A stretch of 64,000 bases of DNA from Mycobacterium asiaticum (GTDB taxonomy: Bacteria; Actinomycetota; Actinomycetes; Mycobacteriales; Mycobacteriaceae), in NCBI RefSeq assembly GCF_001673365.1, contig NZ_LZLS01000132.1:1-64000 (forward strand), given 5' to 3'. Both the position numbers and the translations under genes were made by a program. Below are positions 26,641 to 35,629 of this stretch, one piece after another. Under the pieces are notes generated by a model, which saw nothing but the letters and a program-made list of their open reading frames with translations, was not told where the DNA came from and did not search any database. The stretch's first letter is position 1. Each line of letters begins with the position of its first letter.

Positions 26641-27357
26641 GTGGCACAGCAAATCCCGGCTCGCGCGGTAAAAACCGATGGTCGCAAGCGGCGCTGGCAC
26701 CAACACAAGGTGGAGCGCCGCAATGAGTTGGTAGATGGCACGATCGAGGCGATTCGCCGCCAGAGCCGCTTTCTGAGCATGGATGAGATCGCCGCGGAGA
26801 TCGGGGTTTCCAAGACCGTGCTCTACCGCTATTTCGTCGACAAGAACGACCTCACGACGGCCGTGATGATGCGCTTTGCGCAGACCACGCTGATTCCCAA
26901 CATGGCCGCGGCACTGTCCTCCAACCTCGACGGCTACGACCTGACCCGCGAAGTCATCCGGGTCTACGTCGAGACCATGGCGGCCGAGCCGGAGCCGTAC
27001 GGCTTCGTGATGGCCAACAGCTCGGGTAGTAAGAGCAAGGTGATCGCGGATTCCGAGCGGATCATCGCCCGCATGATCGCGGTCATGCTGCGCCGACGCA
27101 TGCGCGAGGTCGGGATGGACGTGGGCGGCGTGGAACCCTGGGCCTACCTGATCGTCGGTGGCGTCCAGTTGGCCACCCACTCGTGGATGTCGGACCCGCG
27201 GATGTCCAGCGACGAGTTGATCGACTACCTCACGATGCTGAGCTGGAGCGCATTGTGCGGGATCGTAGAGGCCGGCGGCTCACTGGAGAAGTTCCGCGCC
27301 CAGCCCCATCCGTCGCCTATCGTGCCGCCAAGCGAACAGCAACGTAAAGAGGGTTAA
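26641..27357 (+). CDS. TetR-family regulator, MadR-like (Rv0472c-like)
   Basis: 238 aa from GTG (VAQQIPARAVKTDGRKRRW), matching the M. tuberculosis N-terminus; an ATG 33 bases upstream is less likely. HTH at about residues 35-80 (MDEIAAEIGVSKTVLYRYFVDK). The M. tuberculosis orthologue (MadR) represses the acyl-ACP desaturases desA1/desA2, linking mycolate desaturation to acyl-CoA supply. Its place next to pcaA fits a mycolate role. The C-terminal ligand domain is conserved. Confidence 0.92.
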   Translation: MAQQIPARAVKTDGRKRRWHQHKVERRNELVDGTIEAIRRQSRFLSMDEIAAEIGVSKTVLYRYFVDKNDLTTAVMMRFAQTTLIPNMAAALSSNLDGYDLTREVIRVYVETMAAEPEPYGFVMANSSGSKSKVIADSERIIARMIAVMLRRRMREVGMDVGGVEPWAYLIVGGVQLATHSWMSDPRMSSDELIDYLTMLSWSALCGIVEAGGSLEKFRAQPHPSPIVPPSEQQRKEG

Positions 27358-27499
27358 AGACCCACTGATCGCACCTCCGGCGAGCAAGGAGTGCGACTAG
27401 AGGCTGAAACAGCAGCTAGCATTCAGTGGATCCATCGGGACGCCGACGAGTGGCATGAAACCGTCGGGCGCCGCGATAAACAGAAAGGCTGACATCGAT

Positions 27500-28363
27500 A
27501 TGGCAGTGCAGCTCACGCCGCACTTCGGCAATGTGCAAGCGCACTACGACCTGTCCGATGACTTCTTCCGGCTGTTCCTCGACCCCACCCAGACCTACAG
27601 CTGCGCCTACTTCGAACGCGACGATATGACTCTGGAAGAGGCCCAGTACGCCAAGATCGACCTGGCTCTGGGCAAGCTGAACCTCGAGCCCGGAATGACT
27701 CTGCTGGATATCGGCTGCGGGTGGGGCGCCACCATGCGCCGCGCAATCGAGAAATACGACGTCAACGTCGTGGGCCTGACCCTGTCGGCGAACCAGGCCG
27801 CGCACGTGCAGAGGAAGTTCGACGAACTCGACACCCCGCGCACCAGGCAGGTGCTGCTCGAAGGCTGGGAAAAGTTCCACGAACCCGTCGACCGGATCGT
27901 GTCCATCGGCGCGTTCGAACACTTCGGCCGCCAGCGCTACCGCCGCTTCTTCAAAATGGCCTATGACGTGCTGCCCAGCGACGGAATCATGCTGCTGCAC
28001 ACCATCGTGCGGCCGACAATGCGGGAAGCCAGAGCGCGGGGATTGCCACTGACCCACGAGATCGTGCACTTCAGCCAGTTCATCCTGGCCGAAATCTTCC
28101 CGGGCGGTGACCTGCCGACGGTGCCGGTCGTCGAGGAGCAGTCCGGGAATGCGGGCTTCACGATGAAACGGATCCAGTCGTTGCAGCTGCACTACGCGCG
28201 CACGCTGGAAATCTGGGCCGCCGCGCTGGAAGCCGAGAAGGACAAGGCGATCGCGATCCAGTCGGAGAAGGTCTACAAGCGGTATATGAAGTATCTGACC
28301 GGCTGCGCCAAACTATTCCGCGAGGGATATACCGACGTCGACCAGTTCACCCTGGCGAAATAG
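27500..28363 (+). CDS. pcaA: Cyclopropane mycolic acid synthase PcaA
   Basis: 287 aa. SAM-dependent methyltransferase that adds the proximal cis-cyclopropane to alpha-mycolates, a property tied to cording and persistence. SAM loop MTLLDIGCGWG at about 66-76; family motifs YSCAYFERDDMTLEEAQ, GLTLSANQ, FEHFGRQRY, EIFPGGDLP. The N-terminus (MAVQLTPHFGNVQAHYDLSDDFF) and C-terminus (YTDVDQFTLAK) match PcaA rather than UmaA or CmaA2. The middle (about 158-215) differs most. ATG start 142 bases after the TetR gene. The umaA gene expected next is absent. Confidence 0.9.
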   Translation: MAVQLTPHFGNVQAHYDLSDDFFRLFLDPTQTYSCAYFERDDMTLEEAQYAKIDLALGKLNLEPGMTLLDIGCGWGATMRRAIEKYDVNVVGLTLSANQAAHVQRKFDELDTPRTRQVLLEGWEKFHEPVDRIVSIGAFEHFGRQRYRRFFKMAYDVLPSDGIMLLHTIVRPTMREARARGLPLTHEIVHFSQFILAEIFPGGDLPTVPVVEEQSGNAGFTMKRIQSLQLHYARTLEIWAAALEAEKDKAIAIQSEKVYKRYMKYLTGCAKLFREGYTDVDQFTLAK

Positions 28364-28392
28364 CGGGCGAAATAGGGGGGCGAAATAACGCC

Positions 28393-29247
28393 TCAGTAGG
28401 TGTAGAAACCCTGTCCGGATTTCTTGCCCAGCAAACCCGCCTCGACCATCCGCTGCAATAGCGGCGGCGGGCCGTAGAGCGGTTCCTTGAATTCCTCGTA
28501 CATCTTGTCCGCGATCAGCTTGAGGGTGTCCAGGCCGACCAGATCGGACAGCTTCAGCGGCCCCATCGGATGCGACAAGCCCGCTACCACGGCTTTATCG
28601 ACGTCTTCGACAGTGGCAAAGCCGGCCTCGACCATGCGGATCGCCGAAAGCAGGTAAGGCACCAACAGGGCGTTCACCACGAAACCGGACCGGTCCGAAC
28701 AGCGCACGACCTGCTTGCCCAATACGCCGCTGGCAAACTCTTCGGTGCGGTCAGCGGCGGCAGGATCGGTGACCAGCGTGCTGACCAACTCGACCAGCGG
28801 CAGCACCGGCACCGGGTTGAAGAAGTGCAAGCCCAACACCCGCTGCGGGTTCTTGGTCGCGGCGGCGATCTTCATGATCGGGATGCTCGAGGTGTTCGAC
28901 GCGAGCACCGCGTCGGGATCGGTGACGACCCGGTCCAGCTCGGCGAAGATGCCAGCTTTCACCGCCTCATCCTCGACGATGGCCTCGATCACCAGTTGCC
29001 GGTCGGCCAGGTCAGCGAGGTCGGTGGTGAACGTCAACAGCCCCAGCGCCCGGTCGCGTTCGCGCTCGGTGACTTTGCCCGCGCTCACACCTCGCTCCAG
29101 CGACTTGACGATGCGGTTGCGGCCCGCGGTGACCAGCGCCTCGGTCGTCTCGAAGACCGTCACGCCGACGCCGGCGCGCAACGACACCTCGGCAATCCCG
29201 GAACCCATCTGCCCGGCGCCCACGACGCCTACCCGCTCAATCGCCAC
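28393..29247 (-). CDS. fadB2: 3-hydroxybutyryl-CoA dehydrogenase FadB2
   Basis: 284 aa. NAD(P)-dependent oxidation of beta-hydroxybutyryl-CoA or the reverse; a 3HCDH-family enzyme. Rossmann motif VGVVGAGQMGSGIAEVS, catalytic His in GLHFFNPVPVLPLVE, and NALLVPYLLSAIRMVEAG in the C-terminal dimerisation domain. GTG start (VAIERV) with AGGAG eight bases upstream; a TTG one codon earlier would sit too close to the ribosome site. A strong hairpin separates it from icl1. Confidence 0.94.
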   Translation of the reverse strand: MAIERVGVVGAGQMGSGIAEVSLRAGVGVTVFETTEALVTAGRNRIVKSLERGVSAGKVTERERDRALGLLTFTTDLADLADRQLVIEAIVEDEAVKAGIFAELDRVVTDPDAVLASNTSSIPIMKIAAATKNPQRVLGLHFFNPVPVLPLVELVSTLVTDPAAADRTEEFASGVLGKQVVRCSDRSGFVVNALLVPYLLSAIRMVEAGFATVEDVDKAVVAGLSHPMGPLKLSDLVGLDTLKLIADKMYEEFKEPLYGPPPLLQRMVEAGLLGKKSGQGFYTY

Positions 29248-29268
29248 CAAGGGCTCCTCTCATACGCG

Positions 29269-29326
29269 CGAGCAGACGCAGAATCGCATCAATTGGGCGG
29301 CAAAAGTGCGATTCTGCGTCTGCTCG
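29269..29326. terminator. Perfect 20-bp inverted repeat between icl1 and fadB2
   Basis: CGAGCAGACGCAGAATCGCA (29269-29288) and TGCGATTCTGCGTCTGCTCG (29307-29326) pair perfectly over 20 bp with an 18-base loop. It lies after the icl1 stop on the icl1 strand. There is no U-tract. The stem could also be a processing or RNA-stabilising element. Confidence 0.75.
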
Positions 29327-29346
29327 GCAGACTAGCTCAACCTAAC

Positions 29347-30633
29347 TCAGTGGAATTGGCCCTCTTCGGTGGAGCCCGCCAGAGCCGTCGTCGACGAAGT
29401 CGGGTCGACGGTGGTGGCGATCCGGTCGAAATACCCCGCACCCACCTCGCGCTGGTGCTTGGTGGCGGTGTAGCCGCGCTCCTCGGCGGCGAACTCGCGC
29501 TCCTGCAGCTCCACGTACGCGCTCATCTGGTTGCGGGCGTAGCCGTGGGCCAGATCGAACATCGAGTAGTTCAGCGCGTGGAAGCCGGCCAGCGTGATGA
29601 ACTGGAACTTGAAGCCCATCGCACCGAGTTCCTTCTGGAACTTGGCGATCGTGTCGTCGTCGAGGTGCTTCTTCCAGTTGAACGACGGCGAGCAGTTGTA
29701 GGCCAGCATCTGGTCCGGGAACTCGCTCTTGACGCCCTCGGCGAACTTCTTGGCCAGCTCCAGGTCCGGCGTACCGGTCTCCATCCAGATCAGGTCGGCG
29801 TACGGCGCGTAGGCCTTGGCGCGGGCAATGCAGGGCTCCAGGCCGTTGCGGATCCGGTAGAAGCCTTCGTTGGTGCGCTCACCGGTGATGAACGGACGGT
29901 CCCGCTCGTCGACGTCAGAGGTGATCAGCGTGGCGGCCTCGGCGTCGGTACGGGCGATGACGACCGTGGGGACGTCAGCAACGTCGGCCGCGAGCCGGGC
30001 AGAGGTCAGGGTGCGGATGTGCTGCTGGGTCGGGATCAGCACCTTGCCACCGAGGTGGCCGCACTTCTTCTCCGAGGCCAGCTGGTCCTCCCAGTGCGAA
30101 CCGGCGACACCGGCGGCGATCATCGCCTTCTGCAGCTCGTAGACGTTGAGCGCACCACCGAAGCCGGCTTCACCGTCGGCGACGATCGGCGCGAGCCAGT
30201 TGTCCACCGAGCGGTCGCCCTCGACCTTGGCGATCTCGTCGGCGCGCAGCAGCGCGTTGTTGATCCGGCGCACGACCTGCGGAACCGAGTTGGCCGGGTA
30301 CAGGCTCTGGTCGGGGTAGGTGTGACCGGACAGGTTGGCGTCGCCGGCGACCTGCCAACCCGACAGGTAGATGGCCTTGAGGCCGGCACGCACCTGCTGG
30401 ACGGCCATGTTGCCGGTCAGCGCGCCAAGCGCGTTGACGAAGTCCATCTCGTGCAGCTGCTCCCAGAGCACCTCGGCACCGCGGCGAGCCAGCGTGCTCT
30501 CCTCGACGACGTGGCCCTGCAGCGCGACGACATCCTGCGGTGTGTAGGTGCGGGTGACGCCCTTCCAGCGGGGGTTGTGGTCCCAGTCGTGCTGGATCTG
30601 CTCGGCGCTCTTGGGGGTTCCAACGACAGACAT
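29347..30633 (-). CDS. icl1: Isocitrate lyase (also methylisocitrate lyase)
   Basis: 428 aa, the M. tuberculosis Icl1 length. Cleaves isocitrate to glyoxylate and succinate in the glyoxylate shunt, and methylisocitrate in propionate use. Active-site loop [13 protein letters not shown] with C191. ATG start with AAGGAG eight bases upstream; the upstream MAVGHPHSS extension is not family-like. Its expected regulator RamB is encoded nearby, and TTGCRAA motifs lie upstream. Confidence 0.97.
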   Translation of the reverse strand: MSVVGTPKSAEQIQHDWDHNPRWKGVTRTYTPQDVVALQGHVVEESTLARRGAEVLWEQLHEMDFVNALGALTGNMAVQQVRAGLKAIYLSGWQVAGDANLSGHTYPDQSLYPANSVPQVVRRINNALLRADEIAKVEGDRSVDNWLAPIVADGEAGFGGALNVYELQKAMIAAGVAGSHWEDQLASEKKCGHLGGKVLIPTQQHIRTLTSARLAADVADVPTVVIARTDAEAATLITSDVDERDRPFITGERTNEGFYRIRNGLEPCIARAKAYAPYADLIWMETGTPDLELAKKFAEGVKSEFPDQMLAYNCSPSFNWKKHLDDDTIAKFQKELGAMGFKFQFITLAGFHALNYSMFDLAHGYARNQMSAYVELQEREFAAEERGYTATKHQREVGAGYFDRIATTVDPTSSTTALAGSTEEGQFH

Positions 30634-30782
30634 TGGACAGCTCCTTAACAATATTTCTTGACTCGAATGCGGATGGCCCACCGCCATCCGGCAGGAGCTG
30701 AAGGCTCAACTCCCACTGTGACTTCACTGACGTGCTAACACGACGATGGCATAGCCCATTCCTGCAGGTCTACCCATTTCAC

Positions 30783-30829
30783 TTGCGAATTTCGGCTATG
30801 ACCTGCGGTCATTTTGCAAATCTTGCGAA
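30783..30829. promoter_or_regulatory. Candidate RamB-binding repeats upstream of icl1
   Basis: Three same-strand copies of TTGC(A/G)AA: TTGCGAA (30783-30789), TTGCAAA (30814-30820) and TTGCGAA (30823-30829), with an inverted CGCAAACT just after. The region lies about 150-200 bases upstream of the icl1 ATG. RamB of mycobacteria and corynebacteria binds TTTGCAAA-like motifs and represses icl1, so the identity is likely; the exact bound copies are inference. Confidence 0.6.
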
Positions 30830-30918
30830 GCCGCAAACTCACTGAACCGGTTCAGAAGCTACCGGCTGGTAACCAAAATCCGCAGGTCAGCATACTATTT
30901 AACAGGACGCTTGTCCGG

Positions 30919-31713
30919 TTAAATAGCGAAGAGCGCGGCGACCGCTTTCGTCTCGTCGCCGACGGCATATGTGAGCGTTGTAACAGTGCGGTCGGCCAGG
31001 CCTGGACCGAACTTGTCGGTCGATCCGGCCGGATGAACGTGCGAGATGATCTCCAACTTGTTGCCCAGCGCCACCGGCGCCTCGTGCTCGATGGTCACCC
31101 GCAGCGGACCGTTCAGCAGGTCCGGGTGTGACGCCAGGTAGTCCTCGACCACGCTCCAATACACCGAGTTGTTCATGTGGTCGAACAGGTCGATGTCGGT
31201 CACTCGGACGGGAAACTCGTGGATCTCGGTCGCATCCTCACGGGCACCGGGCTTCAGATAACCCTTCCAGCGCAGCCGGTCGACAGAGGTGGTCTTGTGC
31301 AGACCCGCCAGGAAGTCGTCGGCGATACGAGCCGGCATTTCCGTTTCCTTGTTGACGTGGATCCAGAACGCCTCAGATTCGATGAGGCCGCCTTTGCGTC
31401 CGTCTATGCGCACGCGCATCTCACACCACCGGTTGGAGGTGCCTGAGCACCACCGGCGACACCGCAGCATGTCCTGGAACTCGATCGGGCGGATGAAGTC
31501 GACCATGGTGCGGCGGACGATCCACAGCGGATGGGTCTCCTCGAACCCCATCTCGCGCAACTGGTCCTGACCGATGTCCTGGATATGCCGGCACGCCGCA
31601 TCCAACCGCAACCGGCCGGTGCGGTCGATGTCTCCGACGCGCAGTGGCCACTCCCGACCGAACACGTCTGGGTGACCGTCAGGCACCGGCATCAAAGTCT
31701 TGTCCAGGCTCAC
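30919..31713 (-). CDS. Acyl-ACP thioesterase-like protein (Rv0466-like)
   Basis: 264 aa from GTG (VSLDKTLMPVPDGHPDVF), the known mycobacterial start; upstream extension is not conserved. Double-hotdog fold of plant-type FAT thioesterases: WPLRVGDIDRTGRLRLDAAC with Asp, IVRRTMVDFIRPIEF, and the second-domain D-x-x-x-H region RVTDIDLFDHMNNSVYWSV. Predicted to release fatty acids from ACP. Divergent from ramB, so the gap may be co-regulated. Confidence 0.9.
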   Translation of the reverse strand: MSLDKTLMPVPDGHPDVFGREWPLRVGDIDRTGRLRLDAACRHIQDIGQDQLREMGFEETHPLWIVRRTMVDFIRPIEFQDMLRCRRWCSGTSNRWCEMRVRIDGRKGGLIESEAFWIHVNKETEMPARIADDFLAGLHKTTSVDRLRWKGYLKPGAREDATEIHEFPVRVTDIDLFDHMNNSVYWSVVEDYLASHPDLLNGPLRVTIEHEAPVALGNKLEIISHVHPAGSTDKFGPGLADRTVTTLTYAVGDETKAVAALFAI

Positions 31714-31822
31714 GGCGCTGCTCCCCGTTTCCTCCTCGTGTGAACCCCAGGATTGCCCAGAGATTTCGATGCGAATCATGCCAACGACACTTGGTAAACA
31801 CCAATCTTGCCCACATGCCAAG

Positions 31823-31849
31823 TCTGCAAATACCGCCTTCGCAAAACCG
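31823..31849. promoter_or_regulatory. Candidate RamB autoregulatory sites upstream of ramB
   Basis: TCTGCAAAT (31823-31831) and TTCGCAAAA (31838-31846) resemble the TTTGCAAA/TTGCGAA motif seen upstream of icl1. They lie 20-40 bases upstream of the ramB GTG, between it and the divergent thioesterase gene. Autoregulation of RamB is known; the exact site is inference. Confidence 0.5.
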
Positions 31850-31864
31850 AGTACGCTGCTCAAC

Positions 31865-33283
31865 GTGTCCAAGACCTTCGTCGGCGCGCGGGTCCGCCAG
31901 CTCCGTAGCGAGCGCGGATTCAGTCAGGCAGCGCTGGCACAGCTGCTCGAAATCTCGCCCAGCTACCTCAACCAAATCGAGCACGACGTCCGTCCCCTGA
32001 CGGTTGCCGTGCTGCTGCGGATCACCGAGGTGTTCGGGGTGGACGCCACCTTCTTCTCCTCCCAGGACGACACCCGGTTGGTCGCCGAGCTACGCGAAGT
32101 GACGATGGACCGCGACCTGGACATCGACGTCGATCCGAGCGAGCTCGCTGAGGTGGTCAACTCGCATCCCAGCTTGGCCCGTGCCGTGGTCAACCTGCAC
32201 CGGCGCTACCGGATCACCACTGCCCAACTGGCCACGGCCACTGAAGAGCGCTACTTCGACGGCAGCAGCGGCAGCGGCTCGATAACCATGCCGCACGAAG
32301 AGGTGCGCGACTACTTCTACGAGCGCCAGAACTATCTGCACGAGCTCGACACCGCCGCGGAGGACCTGACCGTCAAAATGCGGATGCACCACGGCGATTT
32401 GGCCAGGGAGTTGACCCGGCGCCTGACCGAAGTCCACGGGGTGCACATCACCAGACGCATCGATCTGGGCGACACCGTCCTGCACCGGTATGACCCGACC
32501 ACCAAGACCCTGGAGATGAGCAACCACCTCGCCTCGGGGCAGCAGGTGTTCAAGATGGCCGCCGAACTTGCCTACCTCGAGTTCGGCGATCTGATCGACA
32601 CGCTGGTCGAAGACGGCAAGTTCACCAGCGACGAGTCACGCACCCTGGCCCGGCTCGGATTGGCTAACTACTTCGCTGCGGCCGTCGTACTTCCTTACCG
32701 ACAGTTCCACGACGTCGCCGAGAACTTCCGCTACGACGTCGAGCGGCTCTGCGCGTTCTACTTGGTCAGCTACGAGACCATCGCGCATCGGCTCTCGACA
32801 CTGCAACGGCCTTCGATGCGTGGCGTGCCACTGTCGTTTGTCCGGGTCGACCGGGCCGGAAACATGTCAAAACGCCAGTCTGCCACCGGTTTTCACTTCT
32901 CCTCCACCGGCGGTACCTGCCCGCTGTGGAACGTCTACGAGACGTTCGCCAACCCGGGCAAGATCCTGGTGCAGATCGCCCAGATGCCCGACGGTCGCAA
33001 CTACATGTGGGTGGCCCGTACGGTCGAACGGCGCGCTGCCCGGTATGGTCAGCCCGGTAAAACCTTCGCGATCGGGCTTGGCTGCGAACTTCGCCACGCG
33101 CACCGACTCGTCTACTCGGAAGGACTCGACTTGTCGGGCAATATCGCCACACCGATCGGCGCCGGCTGTCGCGTCTGCGAACGAGACAACTGTCCGCAGC
33201 GTGCTTTCCCCGCGCTCGGACGCGCACTCGACATCAACGAGCACCGCAGCACCGTCTCGCCCTACCTGGTGAAGCAAGCATGA
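31865..33283 (+). CDS. ramB: Transcriptional regulator RamB
   Basis: 472 aa. An N-terminal XRE HTH (about residues 5-60: VGARVRQLRSERGFSQAALA then LLEISPSYLNQIEHDVRPL) is followed by an IrrE/peptidase-like middle region (YFYERQNYLHEL) and a ShiA/RamB-type C-terminal domain (DUF2083) with Cys in GTCPLW, GCELR and GCRVCERDNCPQRAFP. It represses icl1 and glyoxylate cycle genes. GTG start gives the M. tuberculosis N-terminus MSKT-GAR. Its stop overlaps the next gene (ATGA). Confidence 0.95.
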   Translation: MSKTFVGARVRQLRSERGFSQAALAQLLEISPSYLNQIEHDVRPLTVAVLLRITEVFGVDATFFSSQDDTRLVAELREVTMDRDLDIDVDPSELAEVVNSHPSLARAVVNLHRRYRITTAQLATATEERYFDGSSGSGSITMPHEEVRDYFYERQNYLHELDTAAEDLTVKMRMHHGDLARELTRRLTEVHGVHITRRIDLGDTVLHRYDPTTKTLEMSNHLASGQQVFKMAAELAYLEFGDLIDTLVEDGKFTSDESRTLARLGLANYFAAAVVLPYRQFHDVAENFRYDVERLCAFYLVSYETIAHRLSTLQRPSMRGVPLSFVRVDRAGNMSKRQSATGFHFSSTGGTCPLWNVYETFANPGKILVQIAQMPDGRNYMWVARTVERRAARYGQPGKTFAIGLGCELRHAHRLVYSEGLDLSGNIATPIGAGCRVCERDNCPQRAFPALGRALDINEHRSTVSPYLVKQA

Positions 33284-33852
33284 CCGGCAACCAGGTCGCG
33301 CGCATTCCATCGGGACGCTTTCGCCAACTGGGGCCGGTGAACTGGGTGCTGGCCAAGTTGGCCGCGCGCAAGGTGCGCGCACCCGAGATGCATCTGTTCA
33401 CGACGCTGGGCTCCCGGCAGGCCCTGTTCTGGACGTGGGCGATCTATTCGGGACGGCTGATGCGGGGCCGCCTGCCCACGATGGACACCGAGTTGGTGAT
33501 CCTGCGGGTGGGACACCTGCGGTCCTGCGAATACGAACTTCAGCACCACCGCGGGATGGCACGCAAGGCCGGTCTGGATGCCCAGACGCAGGCTTCGATC
33601 TTCGCTTGGCCGGACCCGCCGGACGGTGACGGCCCTCGCAAGGTACTCAGCGCCCGCCAGCAGGCACTGCTCAACGCCACCGACGAACTGGTCAAGGACC
33701 GCACCATCACCGCCGCGACCTGGCAGCAGCTGGCGACCCACCTCAACAGGGCTCGGTTGATCGAATTTTGTTTGCTGGCAACTCAATACGACGCGTTGGC
33801 GGCGACGATCACGGCGTTACAGATCCCGCTGGACAACCCCCGGCAGTCCTAG
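33280..33852 (+). CDS. AhpD/carboxymuconolactone decarboxylase-like protein (Rv0464c-like)
   Basis: 190 aa. The motif LVILRVGHLRSCEYELQHHRGMARKAGLD is the CMD fold helix pair; here only the first Cys is present (C-E-Y-E-L-Q-H), with downstream His, unlike the C-x-x-C of AhpD. So a thiol-peroxidase role is doubtful, and a ring-decarboxylase or redox role remains possible. Coupled to ramB (ATGA overlap). Its stop shares CTAG with the convergent small membrane-protein gene. Confidence 0.85.
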   Translation: MTGNQVARIPSGRFRQLGPVNWVLAKLAARKVRAPEMHLFTTLGSRQALFWTWAIYSGRLMRGRLPTMDTELVILRVGHLRSCEYELQHHRGMARKAGLDAQTQASIFAWPDPPDGDGPRKVLSARQQALLNATDELVKDRTITAATWQQLATHLNRARLIEFCLLATQYDALAATITALQIPLDNPRQS

Positions 33853-34121
33853 AGGTACAGGTTGGCCAGCAGTGCCAGACTCAGCACCACGGGCAGTACC
33901 GGCACACCGAACGCGAACGCCGACCACCCGTCTTTGCGCCGCCAGCGCATCAGTAGGCCACCGATAACCGCCCCGATCGCCAGCGCCGCGGACAACACCA
34001 ACACCGCCACGCTCCACTGGCTCACGGTTGTGATGTCGTCGCCGATGGTGATGCCAGCCAGCCACAGGACGTAGCCGACGATCAGGCCGCCGATCGCGCC
34101 GAGAACGGTTTCGGTTCGCAT
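33849..34121 (-). CDS. Small membrane protein (Rv0463-like)
   Basis: 90 aa. Three hydrophobic segments (residues 8-24, 37-58, 72-88) separated by short loops; R-W-R-R-K-D at about 59-64 is probably cytoplasmic. No recognised domain. It starts four bases after lpdC on the same strand, so it is probably co-transcribed with lpdC. Confidence 0.8.
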   Translation of the reverse strand: MRTETVLGAIGGLIVGYVLWLAGITIGDDITTVSQWSVAVLVLSAALAIGAVIGGLLMRWRRKDGWSAFAFGVPVLPVVLSLALLANLYL

Positions 34122-34125
34122 CCGT

Positions 34126-35523
34126 CTAGAAGTTGATCATGTGGCCGACCAGGCCGTGGAAGCATTCCTGCAGCGCCTCGGACATGGTGGGGTGGGTGTG
34201 CACGTTGCGGGCCAGTTCGGTGGCGGTGAGGTCCCACTTCTGGGCCAGCGTGAGTTCGGGTAGCAGTTCGGACACGTCGTGGCCGACCAGGTGCCCGCCG
34301 ATCAGCTCGCCGTATTTGGCGTCGGCGATCAGTTTGACGAAGCCGCTCGGGTCACCCACGCCGTGCGCTTTGGCGTTGGCGGTGAATGGGAACTTGGCCA
34401 CCACCACGTCATAGCCTTCGTCGCGGGCCTGTTCCTCGGTGAGCCCGAAGCTCGCGACATTGGGTTGGCAGAACGTGGCACGCGGCATCATCCGGTAGTC
34501 GCCGAGCGCCAATGTCTCTGCGCCGGCAATGGTTTCGGCGGCGACGACGCCCTGGGCCTCGGCCACGTGTGCCAGTTGCAGCTTGCCGGTGACGTCGCCG
34601 ATGGCGTAGATGTGCGGAGTGCTGGTCTGCATGTAGTCGGTGATGCCGATGGCCTTGCGGTCGGTCAGCTCAACCCCGGCCTTGTCCAGTCCGTAGCCTT
34701 CGACGTTGGGGGCAAAACCGATGGCCTGCAACACTTTTTCGGCCTTGAGCTCATCGGACTTGCCGTCCTTGCTGACGCTGACGGTGACCTCCGAGCCGTT
34801 GTCTTCGATGGACTCGACCTTGGTGCCCGTGAGGATCTTGACGCCCAACTTCTTGAACTGCTTTTCGATCTCCTTGGACGCATCGGCGTCCTCGTTGGGC
34901 AGTGCGCGGGGCAGGAATTCCACGATGGTGACGTCGACGCCATAGTTCTTCAGGACGTAGCCGAACTCCATGCCGATGGCACCGGCTCCGGCGATCACGA
35001 TCGACTTCGGCAGTTCCCGGGTCAGGATCAACTTCTCGTAGGTGACCACGTTCTCCGAAAGCGAGGTGCCGGGGACCAGCCGGGTGCTGCTGCCGGTGGC
35101 GATGATGGCGTTGTCGAAGGTGACCTCTTCGGTTCCGCCGTCGTCGTTGAGCTCGACCGAGATGGTGTTGGCATCGGAGAACCGGCCGTAGCCGTGGATC
35201 TCGGTGATCTTGTTCTTCTTCATCAGAAAATGCACGCCGGCGACCCGGCCCTCGGCCACTTTGCGGCTGCGGTCGAACGCTGTGCCGTAGTCGAAAGTCA
35301 CCTCACCGCTGATGCCGAAAACTTTGGCTTCCTTGGTGAAGATGTGCGACAGTTCGGCGTTGCGTAGCAACGCCTTTGACGGGATGCAGCCGACGTTGAG
35401 ACAGACGCCACCCCAATATTTCGGCTCGATGATTGCGGTGTTCAACCCGAGCTGTGCGGCGCGAATGGCTGCGACATACCCGCCGGGACCTGCTCCGAGA
35501 ACGACGACGTCATAATGGGTCAC
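34126..35523 (-). CDS. lpdC: Dihydrolipoamide dehydrogenase Lpd
   Basis: 465 aa. The E3 subunit of pyruvate, branched-chain keto-acid and related dehydrogenase complexes, and part of the peroxynitrite reductase system with AhpC/AhpD/DlaT. FAD motif [21 protein letters not shown] at residues 7-27, redox disulfide C41/C46 in [16 protein letters not shown] motif [16 protein letters not shown], and catalytic His-Glu in [13 protein letters not shown] near the C-terminus. GTG start. Confidence 0.97.
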   Translation of the reverse strand: MTHYDVVVLGAGPGGYVAAIRAAQLGLNTAIIEPKYWGGVCLNVGCIPSKALLRNAELSHIFTKEAKVFGISGEVTFDYGTAFDRSRKVAEGRVAGVHFLMKKNKITEIHGYGRFSDANTISVELNDDGGTEEVTFDNAIIATGSSTRLVPGTSLSENVVTYEKLILTRELPKSIVIAGAGAIGMEFGYVLKNYGVDVTIVEFLPRALPNEDADASKEIEKQFKKLGVKILTGTKVESIEDNGSEVTVSVSKDGKSDELKAEKVLQAIGFAPNVEGYGLDKAGVELTDRKAIGITDYMQTSTPHIYAIGDVTGKLQLAHVAEAQGVVAAETIAGAETLALGDYRMMPRATFCQPNVASFGLTEEQARDEGYDVVVAKFPFTANAKAHGVGDPSGFVKLIADAKYGELIGGHLVGHDVSELLPELTLAQKWDLTATELARNVHTHPTMSEALQECFHGLVGHMINF

Positions 35524-35540
35524 GGCTTTTACCCTAATGG

Positions 35541-35624
35541 TGGGCGCGAGCGCCGCGAAGCGGGGCGCGGCGGGTCACCATCAGAGCCGCGTGCTGGGCG
35601 CGAGCGCCGCGAAGCGGGGCGCGG
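35541..35624. repeat. 30-bp perfect direct repeat, two copies
   Basis: TGGGCGCGAGCGCCGCGAAG followed by CGGGGCGCGG occurs at 35541-35570 and again, identical, at 35595-35624. It fills most of the gap between lpdC and the upstream membrane-protein gene. Each copy has internal symmetry (GCGC...GCGC) and could form a hairpin. Confidence 0.8.
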
Positions 35625-35629
35625 TGCAG

